Shown here: positions 27,840 to 42,136 of the stretch, one piece after another
Numbering within the stretch: position 1 is the stretch's first letter
Layout of the letters: the number at the start of each line of letters is the position of its first letter
Assembly (NCBI RefSeq): GCF_036320965.1
Contig: NC_092287.1
Location: forward strand, 5,367,297-5,431,296
Direction: 5' to 3'
From: Panulirus ornatus
Taxonomy: Eukaryota; Arthropoda; Malacostraca; Decapoda; Palinuridae
DNA length: 64,000 nucleotides
Made by a program: the position numbers and the translations under genes
Notes under the pieces: model-generated
Told to the model about the DNA's origin: nothing
Database searches by the model: none
The model's input: the letters and a program-made list of their open reading frames with translations, nothing else

Positions 27840-30235
27840 TTCAACTCCTGCACCTTCCTTTTGACCTATTGTCACTTTCTCTTTGCCACAAAGAACCTCT
27901 ATCAACCCTATCATATGCCTTCTCCAGATCCATAAATGCTACATATAAATCCATCTGTTTTTCTAAGTATTTCTCACATACATTCTTCAAAGCAAACACC
28001 TGATCCACAAATCCTCGATCACTTCTGAAACCACACTGCTCTTCCCTAATCTGATGCTCTATACATGTCTTCACCCTCTCAATCAATTCCCTCCCATACA
28101 ATTTCCCAGGAATACTCAACTGACTTATGCCTCTGTAATTTGAACACTCACCTTTATCCCCTTTGCCTTTGTACAATGGCACTAAGCATGCATTCCACCA
28201 ATCCTCAGGCATTTTACCATGGTCCATACATACATTGAATGTCCTTACCAATCAATCCACAACACAGTCACCCCCTTTTTTAATAAATTCCACTGCAATA
28301 CCATCTAAACCTGCCGCCTTGCCAGATTTTATCTCCCTCAAAGCTTTCACTACCTTTGCTCTATGAACCAAACCATTCTCCCTGACCCTCTCACTTCGCA
28401 CACCACCCCGACCAAAATACCCTATATCTGCCACTCTATCATCAAACCCATTCAACAAACTTTCAAAATACTCACTCCATCTCCTCACTTCATTACTACT
28501 TCTTATCACTTCCCCACTTGCCCTCTTCACCGATGTTCCCATTTGTCCTCTTTCTTATGCACGTTATTTACCTCCTTCCAAAACATCTTTTTATTCTCCC
28601 TAAAGTTTAATGATACTCTCTCACCTCAACTCTCATTTGCCCTTTTTCAACCCTTGCACCTTTCTCTTGACCTCCTGCCACTTTCTTTTATACATCATCC
28701 TGTCATTTGCACTCCTTCCTTGCAAATATCATCCAAACGCCTCTCTTTCCTCTTTCACTAACAACTTTACTTCTTCATCCCACCACTCACAAGTAGATGG
28801 ATAAAAAAGAAACAAGCAAGTAGATGGAAAAGTCTTTGTGTGACTGGTGTGGACCATCAAATATCTTCACCGCCCCATGCCATCTCATCCCAAACTGTGA
28901 GAACATTCCCCACTTTATCATCTAACATATTCAAGAGTCCTTCAAAATCTTCACTCCAACTCTTTTTCACCTGTCTATTGCCTGTTACCATTTCTCAACC
29001 TGCTCCCCTTCCTTGTTGCTCCCATTTGCTATCTTTTATTCCTCTGTTCATTCCTTCCAAAACATTTTCTTATTCTCCCTTAAGTTCAATGCTTTCACAC
29101 CTCATCTCTCATCTTCCCTTTTTCAGCTCTTATACCTTTCTCTTGACCTTCTGCCATGTTCTCTTACAATCCTCAAAATCACTCACACTCCTTCCTTATA
29201 TATACTGTCCACACTTTTCTTTTTTCTTTCACTTGCAATTCAATTTCTTCATCCCACCACTCAATATCTTTTTTCATGTCTACATCCCAACTTCTACATG
29301 CCACTCACTTCACCTGCACATGTAAAACCTGCTTCCCTTCAGCTGCCTTTCATTTCCCCTTGTTTCATCTACTCTTACCCTACGTCACTATTCACTTAGT
29401 CTCTTGCCATCTCAGCACACAGTCCTCTCTTTCAAGCTCACTCCCTTTCCCCATCTCTTTCATGTGCCATTTCTTCTTTTCCTAACACAATCATAAACTT
29501 TCACGTCTCCACCAAAAAATAATACATCAGACCTGCTGCCTCTCTCAGCACATTCACATCAACCAACTTCTCTCTTACAAACATGTTAGTACAAACTCAT
29601 CTAATAATTCCCTTTAGCCCCATACCCCAGACAGCCATGTCTACATGTGTATATACCTGTTTTTAAACCAAGTACGGATAGTCATTATTCCTCTTTCAGC
29701 ACACAACTTGACAAGCTCCTTCTTCATTTTCAAATTCACCCTCATTATATGCCACTCTTGGATTCAGACCCCCTAGCACTAGATTTGATCCTTTGTATCA
29801 AATTGCCAAGCACTCATTCAGCCCCTCTCTAAAAGTACACCCTCTTCTTCACTCCTCTTACTATCAGGTGTATGAACATAAAAAAATAACCCAGCTCTCA
29901 TAACCCATTTTCATTAAGCCCACAACAATCCTGAACTCAATTCCTTATGTTCTGTAACAGAATCCTACAACTCCTCTTTCATCAAAAGTACCATCCCTTC
30001 CTCTGCTCCTGCCCTCTCACTAGCCACAGACTTTACCTTTTAAACATTCCCTAACCATTTGAACCCTCCCCCTTCAACTTTCCTCTCATCATGGTTACAT
30101 CCATGCACAATCATATAGTCCAGCCTGAATCTATGAGAGGAAAGTCCCAGTTGGCTCTTTCGACTGTTCCAACTTTTGGAAAGTGAGGATATAAAAGGGG
30201 AGGATTTCTAGCCCTCCTCTGCCACCCATTATTTG
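27840..30235 (-). mobile_element. Old, nearly complete 5' two-thirds of a LINE
   Basis: From right to left on the minus strand come the 5' module (30235-30180), endonuclease pieces (HGCNHDERK near 30100, ASERAGAEEGMVLLMKEEL near 30000-29950), the linker (28560-29500) and the RT start. The RT start has GLDGIAVEFIKKGGDCVVD at 28300-28255, then EQCGFRSDRGFVDQVFALKN, and ends in motif A FMDLEKAYDRVDR at 27895. The 3' part is missing. Frameshifts are frequent. Confidence 0.6.
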
Positions 30236-30349
30236 CCTCTACCTTTTACACCAAGTAACAGATGCATGGGTAGAATTTTTGCTCACCCAACCCCAGAAGA
30301 GGAGTAAAAAATATATCACATTTAAATTCAAATCACTGATTGTGTCTTC

Positions 30350-30517
30350 TGATTTACACATTTAAATCATTTAATTTTTCCCAAATTATTTAAATTACTG
30401 CAACGTTGATGAGTACTCAAGACATGTTTTATCTCTGTAGCAAACAGGAGAAATTGAAGAAAGATATTTCAGTTCAATTATCTTTATCTATCATACAAAG
30501 TTCACAAAACATAATCT
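30350..30517 (-). terminator. Probable CEBPZ 3' UTR and polyadenylation region
   Basis: Downstream of the CEBPZ stop, the minus strand has ATTAAA (complement of tttaat near 30372) and a GATAAA-type hexamer near 30485. Either could serve as poly-A signal. The choice cannot be made from sequence alone. Confidence 0.35.
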
Positions 30518-30705
30518 TTAACGAATTTTTCCTTGCTGGAATTTCTTCCTGCCTCCTCTCTTTGCTCTGAGTTGACTTCTTGCTTTGCCAACAGTGAAAT
30601 TTTCATTTTGTTGTTGTACATGACGGTGGTTTCCTTTCATCTTACGCCAATCAATTCCTTTGATATTTTCATGACGTTTTGCCTCCCAAGAGAGCTGCTT
30701 GGTAT
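30518..30705 (-). CDS. CEBPZ: CEBPZ window exon e11 (last, with stop)
   Basis: The 188-nt exon has acceptor aaacag|AT at 30705 and stop TAA at 30520-30518. It encodes TKQLSWEAKRHENI, DWRKMKGNHRHVQQQNEN and RSQLRAKRGGRKKFQQGKIR. The basic tail resembles the human end of CEBPZ. Confidence 0.94.
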
Positions 30706-33700
30706 CTGTTTAAAATTCAGTAATATTAGGTACTTATTAAAAATACAGCTAAAATCTAAAATTAATACCTGTCAATGGCAGAAAATGAAAGTAACACATA
30801 ATCTGTTCAATTGCAGTTAACTCACTTATGATTAGTAATTAATGTACATCCTAAATCAGTAAATACTCTTATGCTATATAGGTACCGATCCATATGAAAA
30901 ATACGAGTGGAAGAAAAAGGTAGATGACTGGAAATATAATTTCAATCACAAGGCTCTATCAATTTACAGTAATGAAACATATGGAGAAATTAGATTTAAG
31001 CTCTTTCAGGTGTCAATTAACAAAACTGATCAGCACTGGTATTTCAGCATGCAGAATGCAGCTAATACCTAAATAGCACATTTGCCAGGAAAAGGATTGC
31101 AGGATCTGGAGTAGCTACAAAATTATGGAAGAGTCAATAAAAGACTGAGAGCTAAGAGGAGGCAGAAAGTGAGACAAACAGCTGTTACACTAAAAATCAA
31201 GAAATAACAGGTTAGCTTACAGGTGTGTAACAATGGTGCAATTCATGTGTAAAAAAGCAGTGGATGTTGAGATATTTCAAAACTGGCCTAAGGAATGAAG
31301 GGAATGTAGAGCAGACATAGATTTGGACAAGTAGATGAAAGGTAATGTTGATTTGCTTACCTTGAAAAAGTCAAAAGAATGGGTGAAGTACAAATGGACA
31401 GTAGTGTGCAATGGCATGACAGCAAGGATGCAGGCCTATACAACAGATAAGGTGAAAAGGCAGAAAGGGGGCATATGCATATGGAAGAGTAGACTGCAGT
31501 TGTAAAATGGCAAGAAAAGGAGCAAGTCTAGGGGAATGTAATGATAGCTATGACTAAGTTATTAACCCTTTCAGTACTCAAATGGATTTTCTAGCTAACT
31601 TTCCAGTGTGCATAAAATCAGCAACAGATGTTTTTTCCCAAATCAATGAAGTGGAAAAAAAATCAAAACCATTATTTTTCTTATAAATTTAAATCATGCA
31701 ATCAGTTATTACAGGGATACAAAATTGGCCTATAATCACTTCCTTCTACCAACATAATTAGAACTCACCTTTGATCCTTTAGGTTCTGTTTGGGATCATA
31801 TCTCATCCTTACAAATGCATCCTCCTCACTCCCACCAACATAGTACTTTTCCACTTCTCTATCCACTTCTGACAGATCATGAGATTTTTTTTCTTTATTT
31901 CATGAACTCATCCAGCACTCATTTTCAAGGTCAAAGATGGAATGGGATCATGGCAAACCATGCGAGGTTGGTGCATGGGGCTGGCAGCAACGCACCAAGT
32001 GCCATAGATGCACTCCAGATGGGGTTATCCCTAAAAGGCCTTAACTATCCTTCATCCTTATTTGAAGGTTATAGAAGCCTCTCAGCTTTTCCATTGATTC
32101 ATCATGTATTTGCAATGCCATCTATGGCCAGGCAACAGATTTTACAATGTGTGAAATCTAAATTAATAGGTGGCTACATTGAGAACTATAGCTCTACGGA
32201 TTATGTTTACCTTAAACAAGGACAATAGCCACCAATAGGATAAAGCAGAGATTCTACATCCTATTTTGAAGTGAAAAACAGCAGATCAGATGTAAACATT
32301 TATTATGTTAAACCGGTGACAACTTATTGAAAGTCTTTTTTTTTTCTTTGTTTCATACTTGTAGCACCAGGAACAGGTGTAGAAAAGGCCTCATTCGCTT
32401 ACATCCATTCTCTAGTTGATTGTGTAATGCACTGAAACCAAAGCCCCTTATCTACAACCAGGCCACAGGGAGCTTTCTGTGGTTTCCCTTGGCTGCTTTA
32501 CTTGACCCAGTTCAGTTAACCGACAGCACATCAACCCCTTGAATACATCACTCCAATTCACTCTATCCCACATATGCATTTCACCCTCCTGCACAATCAG
32601 TTCCCAAGTACTCAAGAGCTTATTCACTCCATCCCTCAATCACTAATCTGGTCTCCCCATTCTTGTTCACCTCAACCTCTGACACATATATCCTTTTTGT
32701 CAACCTTTTCTCACTCACACTCTTCATATGTCTAAGCCATTTCTACACACCATCTTCAGCTCTCTCAAACTGATCTTAAACATTTCATTTCCAATACATT
32801 CACCCTTTTCCATACATTCTCATCTATAGCCCATGAATTGCATCCATACATCATCAATGGGACTAATATACCTTCAAATAAACCTATTTTAACACTCCTA
32901 AGCTTCTCTTCCAACACTTTCATCAATGACCCTAAGACCTTTGCTCCCTTGCCTACTTTATGACTCACCTCTCATGTCTTGAACATTCTCTATCATTATC
33001 TATATTTACTATACTTTGTCACTGTCTCCTGTGTTAGCGAGGTAGTGCAAGGAAACAGATGAAAGAATGGCCCAATGCATCCACATACACAAGCATATAC
33101 ATAAATGCCCACACACGCACATATACATACCTAAGAATACTTCCTACGTATTCCCTGCATGTCGTAGAAGGCGGCTAAAAGGGGAGGAGCGGGTGGCTGG
33201 AAATCCTCCCCTCTCGTTTTTTTAATTTTCAAAAAGAAGGAACAGAGAAGGGGGCCAGGTGAGGACATTCCCTCAAAGGCCCAGTCCTCTGTTCTTAACG
33301 CTACCTCGCTAACGTGGGAAATGGCAAAGAGTATGAAAGAAAGAACATTTCAACATATTCATACACAGACATATACATATATACACATGTACATATTCGT
33401 ACATGCTGCCTTCATCCATTCCCACCACCACCCTGTCACACATGAAATGGCACCCCCCTCCTCCCCTGTGCACGCAAAGTATCGCTAGGAAAAGACAACA
33501 AAGGCCACATTCGTTCACACTCAGTCCCTAGCTGTAATGTGTAATGTACCAAAACCACAGCTCCCTTTCCACATCCAGGCCCCACAAAACTTTCCATGGT
33601 TTACCCCTGACACTTCACATGCCCTGGTTCAATCCATTGACAACATGTCTACCCCAGTATATCACATCCTTAGATATATGCATGCTGTCTGTAATACCTA

Positions 33701-36700
33701 TATAGCTCCTTAGCTATTCAGTTCCATTTGTTTACCACTCTTACACTACAAAAATACTTGTTTACATCTTTTTTTTTTAGTAAGTTTCTTCCTTAATTTC
33801 ATGTTACATCCTCTAGTTGCTCTGTCCTAACATCTCTTGAAGAACTGGTCAATGTCCACATCAGTGATTTCTGGTATCAACTTTATCAAATGGAACACCC
33901 GCTTCAGACTATAGCTGAATACCCACCTCCAAGATGAAAATAGCGCACCCAGCACCATCTCCAAAAGAGGTTGCCTGCATTTCAGAAGACCTTGAACACA
34001 CACACAAGACACCAAAATACCATGCATAAAATCAAGGAATGAGCCGCCAACAGGCAAAGGCCCGTGTCAGACCAGGCAAAGGTCCAACTATTTTAAAACA
34101 AAACAAACCAACATTATTAACCTCTTCTGGACCTTCTTTATCTGCTTCTTTAGGTGCAGTGACCAAACCTGAGAAGCATGAACTGCCTTCTAGCCTGATG
34201 TAGGATATGAACAGCTTTCTAAATATTTCCTTTTCTGATATGTCAGAATACTTTGTCTCTTTTTAGTATTCTCCTGATGTGGGACTCTGGCAACAAATGA
34301 GAGACAATTTTGACTCCCAAGTCCTTCTCACACAGAATCCTGAAAATTATTTCCTGCTAGATAAAAATCATATTAAGCTCTTCTTTCACTTTGTCCCATC
34401 CACATTACTTTATATTTCCTTTGGCTGAATTTCATCAAACATGTATCAAACCAACTTTGGAGCATGTTTAGGTCCCTTTGTAAACTGATGCAATCCCCCT
34501 CGCTCTTCAATTCCTTCATGAATTTTACATCATCTACAAATGCTTATTTTTGTTATAATTGATGCACCTTAACATAAATATTAGCAGGATATGGAATATA
34601 CAAGAGTACTATACTATGAGTGAAAAAGATTTCGAGCAATTAGGGCCCAAACATAAGGAGGGTGAAAGGCATGCTAGGAATAGACTGAATCGGAACAATG
34701 TGTTATACCGGGGTCGACGTGCTGTCAGTGGATTGAGATGGGGAGTGTGGAGCATCTGGGGTAAGCCGTGGAAGATTTTGTGGGGCCTGAATGTGGAAAG
34801 GGAGCTGTGGTTTTGGTGCATTGCACATGACAGCTGGAGATTGAGTATGAACAGGTGTGGCCTTTGTTGTCTTTTCCTAGCGCTACCTCGCGAGCACGCG
34901 GGTTGTTGTTTTTTCAAGTGTGGCAGGGTAGCAACAGGAATGGATGAAGGCAGCAAGTATGAATAAGTACATGTGTACATATGTATATATCTGTGTATGT
35001 ATGTGTATATATACATTGAAATGTATAGGTATGTATATGTGCGTTTATATACACGCATGTGTATGTGGGTGGGTTGGGCCATTCTTTTGTCTGTTTCCTT
35101 GTTCTACCTTGCTAACACGGGAGACAGCGACTAAGTATAATAAATAAAATATACTATACTATGAAGAGATTATCACTCACATACAAAGTTTTATGGTAAG
35201 GTCTTGATCCCAAATCTGCAGATAAATGCAAGTCTATAGTATATATACCATGCAAAGAAAACAACTAAACAAAATTTACTTACGTGCTCGGTCTTTATTA
35301 GCAAATGATTGTAATGTTATAGGATTCATGTTCTTTTCTTCATTTTCTTCAAGTAAATGGGCAAAACTTTCAGCACTGGCAAACATGGAGCTCAGTGAGT
35401 CTGTCATCCTCTTCTTTGATGGTTTCTGTTTCTGTATAAAACAAAAATACAAATACAGATATGACATTCTGATTTTTTCTAAAGATGTTATTTGTCCTTC
35501 ATCCTATCAATACTGACATATGAAATATACTGTATACATACTCAAAGACACATTCATATTTACTGAAAGATTATAAGCAACACAAGGTGAGCAGAGTCTT
35601 CCGTATTCGTAAGGTGCTTCATGGTTATTCGCTTTCTATCATAAGTTGATCTGTCAGGAATATTCCCTATGTTCCCTTCCAATGTCTTAACCTAAAGGCT
35701 TCAAATGTTTATAATCAGCAATCAACCCTTGCATTATCATCTGCCATGGCTTACTCAGTTAATCTGTTCATATTTTTCAGTCTACCTCTTTCCATTCATT
35801 CTTTCCATGTACTGTCCTATCACTGGACATGTTCAAGAATAATTCCCTCAATAATATCAATAAAAACATCCAAATCTCAAACACTTCACTAACTGAAAAT
35901 GTTCATCTATTTCTCTTTTCCCTTATCACCTTTACACATGGAACTGTTCTTTTAAAATCTTTCTTTTAAATAAGTGAGAGTATAAATACAGCCGTACCAA
36001 TTTGTGCATAGGCATGTGAATTTATGTGTCATAAATGAGTTATATTAATGGGGAAAAGTGTCAGACATCTGGTGCTCTTTCCCTTAATTCTTGCAAGAGT
36101 GGCAAAAACTAATTAAAGTTTGCTATAAGGTGCTCTGTGTACTAAAAAAAAAAAGGTGGGTGGGTCAAGGTCTGAGGACAGGACCAGTTACCCTAGGTGC
36201 ACTATCCTTTATGAAAGACATTCATGTAAACTTTTCCTGTTGATGGAATTGTCCATCATTTGAGTTTTTTGGCTGAATATCCAAGGCTGTAATTAACTTT
36301 ACTTTGTTTCTTCAATTTAGAAGAAGAATCACTCTCTTGGTCCATTTCTCGGTGAAGGAAATTAAATCTTAGAGTGAGTACAATGCGTTTGTAATCACTG
36401 TCAAATTCTTGCACACCAAGATCTTTGTCTACCTTTATATTTGTGTTTCTAGTTTTCAGTATTTCACTTGTATTCCTGAGAAAATGAACATGGACCTCTT
36501 TTGGGTCATAAAGCCAAATTTTTTCATAATCTTATGATCTTATCAATTACTGCCCAAGCTGCTAGGTATTTCTAAAGAGTGTCTGAATGCTATTTATCTA
36601 TCTGTGTCTCTGATGCCCAATCCCTCTGGAAACAACCATCAAGGGGTAAGCCATGGTAAAAGAGTTTCCACTTATTCCAGTACTTACTGGCCTCCCTTGT

Positions 36701-39700
36701 ATACACCATTCAACATATTCTTCCCCCCTTTCTCTTCCTCCAGTACTCTTCCACACTGAATGACTAAAAGTTACTTATGAACATTCACATTTCAAACACT
36801 AAGTTTCTTTCATATATCCACTTCTTTTATACAATAAAAGTACTTCTTTGAATCTTTTGCATAATTTTTTTCTAATTTACTGACATGGCACCAGCAGAGA
36901 CAGGGTACAAGAAACAAAATAAAATACATTTTAACTCCTTTGGTGTTTAAAGATCTGACTCTCTAAGATAGAAAATTCAAAGAAAGAGGGAAAGACAGAA
37001 GGAGGAAGGCAACTCCACAAGTTTGCTGCTCAAGGAGAGGAGATACTGTATCATACCATTAAAGGCTAAGAAACAGCACTGGAGTTCTTTAATCATGGAG
37101 ACTCTACTGTTGTGGTAACCCCTTTGAGGGAGTTCCGATTGGAACAGGCATCAGAGATACAGATAGATAGATAGACCAGTTAATCATACTGTAGCTGATC
37201 TCCACACATTGTTGACATCATCAAATTGCTTTAAAATGACAGAAGGTGCAATCATATCATTCCTTAATCTTCTCTCTTCCATGGAGGACAAATCTATGTC
37301 TCAAACTTCTTTTTGTTTAAATTTATCCCTCTTATTTATGAAATAATCTTCAGAGTGTGTGTGTACATTCTTTAAATCTGTATCCATCTGTATATATATG
37401 ATTATTACACTTACATTTCTTTGCTTTGTTGTGCATATGTGTACTTAATTAGATAACACACAGCTTAAAATCTTTGAAGCATACAGTATCTATATTTGAA
37501 AAAAGTCTATATAAGAACAATGCTAAAAATATCAATAACTTACCGATGAAAAGTTTCCACTCCTCCTTTTCTTTACTGATTTACTGAATTCAAAGCTGTC
37601 ATCATCTGAAAAAAAATCAAACATTAGTTATCTACACATAAAGTCTTTTCTGAGTAAATCAAGGATACATTTGAGATAATCCTCCTTAAAATGGGTTGAG
37701 GTCAACAGTGGAGCACTGCAGGGTTCTGTTCTGGTACCATTACTCTTCTTGATTTATGTACATGACTTAACAGAAGGGCCAGAATGTATGAACTCCTCTT
37801 GTAGAGGATATACAAAGGTCAAGAAGAAAGAGAATAGCATGGAGGATCACATGAACTTACATGGACCTTAAGAATTCAAAATTGGTCTGATACATGGTTG
37901 ATTAAATTCAAGTTGGGGGTCGACAATAACCCTACCCTATCACCATAGTCCCATCCAAGGTGATTATATAAGGAGACCAAAAGTCTGCTCACAAGTATTA
38001 GAACTGCAATCAAGTTCATGGACAAGAAAATATCCTGCAAGCTGTTCATATCTTGCATAAGGCCAAAACTCTGACGTGCCTCTTAGTCAATTTGCAGAGG
38101 GCTTTTACCATATATTTTCTTTTGATTATCATATTCATTTGGACTCTCTCACTTCACATGTCACCACATCTGCTTCACAATCATCAACTACATTAAGCAG
38201 TACTTCAAAACAGTCATTCTGTCTTAAATCAATTTTACAAACTTTAATCTTACCATTTCTTCATTTGCTCTCATCAGCATTACCGACATTTCTTCTTTGT
38301 TTTCCTTACTATTCACTTCCTTTATGCAATAACACAATGGCAAAGACTAGATGTGTACAAATGATGAAATTTGTTCATTCATTCCTGAAAACACTTTTCT
38401 TGCATATCTTGCATAAGGCCAAAACTCTGACGTGCCTCTTAGTCAATTTGCAGAGGGCTTTTACCATATATTTTCTTTTGATTATCATATTCATTTGGAC
38501 TCTCTCACTTCACATGTCACCACATCTGCTTCACAATCATCAACTACATTAAGCAGTACTTCAAAACAGTCATTCTGTCTTAAATCAATTTTACAAACTT
38601 TAATCTTACCATTTCTTCATTTGCTCTCATCAGCATTACCGACATTTCTTCTTTGTTTTCCTTACTATTCACTTCCTTTATGCAATAACACAATGGCAAA
38701 GACTAGATGTGTACAAATGATGAAATTTGTTCATTCATTCCTGAAAACACTTTTCTAAAGCAGGAATGGCAGTAAGTATAAGAACCTACCTGATAATATT
38801 GTTCTTTCTTCATCAAAGGTTTTGTCATCATCAGTACAATCCATTTCATCATCATCAGTGAAATGCTGCCATTCACTATCATCAATTTCATCATCATAGA
38901 TTTGTTCTTCATTATCTCCATCAATACTGTTTTCATCAGTCACACTGCCATCATTCTCTGACAGCTCTTCTTCAGTCCCTACATCATTCTTGCCAACTGC
39001 AAGACAAGAAAATAGAAGGGTGACAAAACATTTAAATGTCTTTAGGTAGTAAGTATTTTAAACATTTGCAATAAATGTATATGCTGAAAAATCTGCCAAA
39101 TTTCACTGGAAAATACAGGAAATGAGTAGTCAGCATACTGTTGAATAATCATCTTGTTAAAAGGTCATTATAACTAACCATGTGCAGCAACTGCTCCAGC
39201 AGCAAAGTCTAAATCTCCATCCATTTCTGAGTCTCCATCAACATCCACTTCTTTCATCCTATTCAAGTGCTGCTCAATCTCTTCATCATCAATGCTGATG
39301 TCATCTTGCTCATCTTCAGGCTGTTTCTGGATTCTTCCTTTATACTGAGAGAAGTACCTGATAATGAAGAAAAGGTATAGGTACAATACATTCTTCTCTA
39401 TCTTGAAGCAAATTCTTTATAAATGGTTCTGACTGTAAATAATTGACATTTATCATCAAAGTTGACACAAGATTTACAGATAAATCTTGTGTCAACAGAT
39501 TTACAGATAAATCTTGTGATTTACAGAATCAAGTGATAAAATGGCATATTCTTACTCCAGCATTTGAGGAGTATGGGACTGAGATTCAAAGAGAACCTGT
39601 GATGAATATGCCACCCATGACACAAAGAAGTAAAGTAGGGCCTTTACAGTATAAGAGTACTGAATGAACTGTACAAGATGACTGACAGTGTGGCTAAAGC

Positions 39701-42046
39701 AGATGCATTTCATTATCATTATACTTTGTCGCTGTCTCCCGCGTTAGCGAGGTAGCACATGGAAACAGACAAAAGAATGGCCCAACCCACCCACATACAC
39801 ATGTACATAAACGCCCACACACACACATATACATACCTATACATTTCAATGTATACATACACAGATATGGCATGAGAAGAGTGGGAGGTGGGTTGATTAG
39901 AAAGGGTAGTGAGTGGTGGGATGAAGAAGTAAGAGTATTAGTGAAAGAGAAGAGAGAGGCATTTGGACGATTTTTGCAGGGAAAAAATGCAATTGAGTGG
40001 GAGACGTATAAAAGAAAGAGACAGGAGGTCAAGAGAAAGGTGCAAGAGGTGAAAAAAGGGCAAAAGAGAGTTGGGGTGTGAGAGTATCATTAAATTTTAG
40101 AGAGAATAAAAAGATGTTCTGGAAGGAGGTAAATAAAGTGCGTAAGACAAGGGAGCAAATGGGAACTTCAGTGAAGGGTGCAAATGGGGAGGTGATAACA
40201 AGTAGTGGTGATGTGAGAAGGAGATGGAGTGAGTATTTTGAAGGTTTGCTGAATGTGTTTGATGATAGAGTGGCAGATATAGGGTGTTTTGGTCGAGGTG
40301 GTGTGCAAAGTGAGAGGGTTAGGGAAAATGATTTGGTAAACAGAGAAGAGGTAGTGAAAGCTTTGCGGAAGATGAAAGCCAGCAAGGCAGCAGGTTTGGA
40401 TGGTATTGCAGTGGAATTTATTAAAAAAGGGGGTGACTGTATTGTTGACTGGTTGGTAAGGTTATTTAATGTATGTATGACTCATGGTGAGGTGCCTGAG
40501 GATTGGCGGAATGCATGCATAGTGCCATTGTACAAAGGTAAAGGGGATAAGAGTGAGTGCTCAAATTACAGAGGTATAAGTTTGTTGAGTATTCCTGGTA
40601 AATTATATGGAAGGGTATTGATTGAGAGGGTGAAGGCATGTACAGAGCATCAGATTGGGGAAGAGCAGTGTGGTTTCAGAAGTGGTAGAGGATGTGTGGA
40701 TCAGGTGTTTGCTTTGAAGAATGTATGTGAGAAATACTTAGAAAAGCAAATGGATTTGTATGTAGCATTTATGGATCTGGAGAAGGCATATGATAGAGTT
40801 GATAGAGATGCTCTGTGGAAGGTATTAAGAATATATGGTGTGGGAGGAAAGTTGTTAGAAGCAGTGAAAAGTTTTTATCGAGGATGTAAGGCATGTGTAC
40901 GTGTAGGAAGAGAGGAAAGTGATTGGTTCTCAGTGAATGTAGGTTTGCGGCAGGGGTGTGTCATGTCTCCATGGTTGTTTAATTTGTTTATGGATGGGGT
41001 TGTTAGGGAGGTAAATGCAAGAGTTTTGGAAAGAGGGGCAAGTATGAAGTCTGTTGGGGATGAGAGAGCTTGGGAAGTGAGTCAGTTGTTGTTCGCTGAT
41101 GATACAGCGCTGGTGGCTGATTCATGTGAGAAACTGCAGAAGCTGGTGACTGAGTTTGGTAAAGTGTGTGGAAGAAGAAAGTTAAGAGTAAATGTGAATA
41201 AGAGCAAGGTTATTAGGTACAGTAGGGTTGAGGGTCAAGTCAATTGGGAGGTGAGTTTGAATGGAGAAAAACTGGAGGAAGTGAAGTGTTTTAGATATCT
41301 GGGAGTGGATCTGGCAGCGGATGGAACCATGGAAGCGGAAGTGGATCATAGGGTGGGGGAGGGGGCGAAAATTCTGGGGGCCTTGAAGAATGTGTGGAAG
41401 TCGAGAACATTATCTCGGAAAGCAAAAATGGGTATGTTTGAAGGAATAGTGGTTCCAACAATGTTGTATGGTTGCGAGGCGTGGGCTATGGATAGAGTTG
41501 TGCGCAGGAGGATGGATGTGCTGGAAATGAGATGTTTGAGGACAATGTGTGGTGTGAGGTGGTTTGATCGAGTGAGTAACGTAAGGGTAAGAGAGATGTG
41601 TGGAAATAAAAAGAGCGTGGTTGAGAGAGCAGAAGAGGGTGTTTTGAAGTGGTTTGGGCACATGGAGAGGATGAGTGAGGAAAGATTGACCAAGAGGATA
41701 TATGTGTCGGAAGTGGAGGGAGCAAGGAGAAGAGGGAGACCAAATTGGAGGTGGAAAGATGGAGTGAAAAAGATTTTGTGTGATCGGGGCCTGAACATGC
41801 AGGAGGGTGAAAGGAGGGCAAGGAATAGAGTGAATTGGAGCGATGTGGTATACCGGGGTTGACGTGCTGTCAGTGGATTGAATCAAGGCATGTGAAGCGT
41901 CTGGGGTAAACCATGGAAAGCTGTGTAGGTATGTATACTTGCGTGTGTGGACGTATGTATATACATGTGTATGGGGGGGGTTGGGCCATTTCTTTCGTCT
42001 GTTTCCTTGCGCTACCTCGCAAACGCGGGAGACAGCGACAAAGTAT

Positions 42047-42136
<90 letters not shown>

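Noticed and set aside
31815..32228. 137-codon plus-strand frame in the last CEBPZ intron
   Set aside because: No recognisable domain and no support for splicing. CEBPZ frame closes without it. A good-looking minus-strand donor (gtgagttc near 31770) exists but has no partner exon that fits.
38076..38758. Two frames with the same protein sequence (158 and 108 aa)
   Set aside because: They reflect the 354-bp tandem duplication of intron sequence. The product is low-complexity and not related to anything I know.
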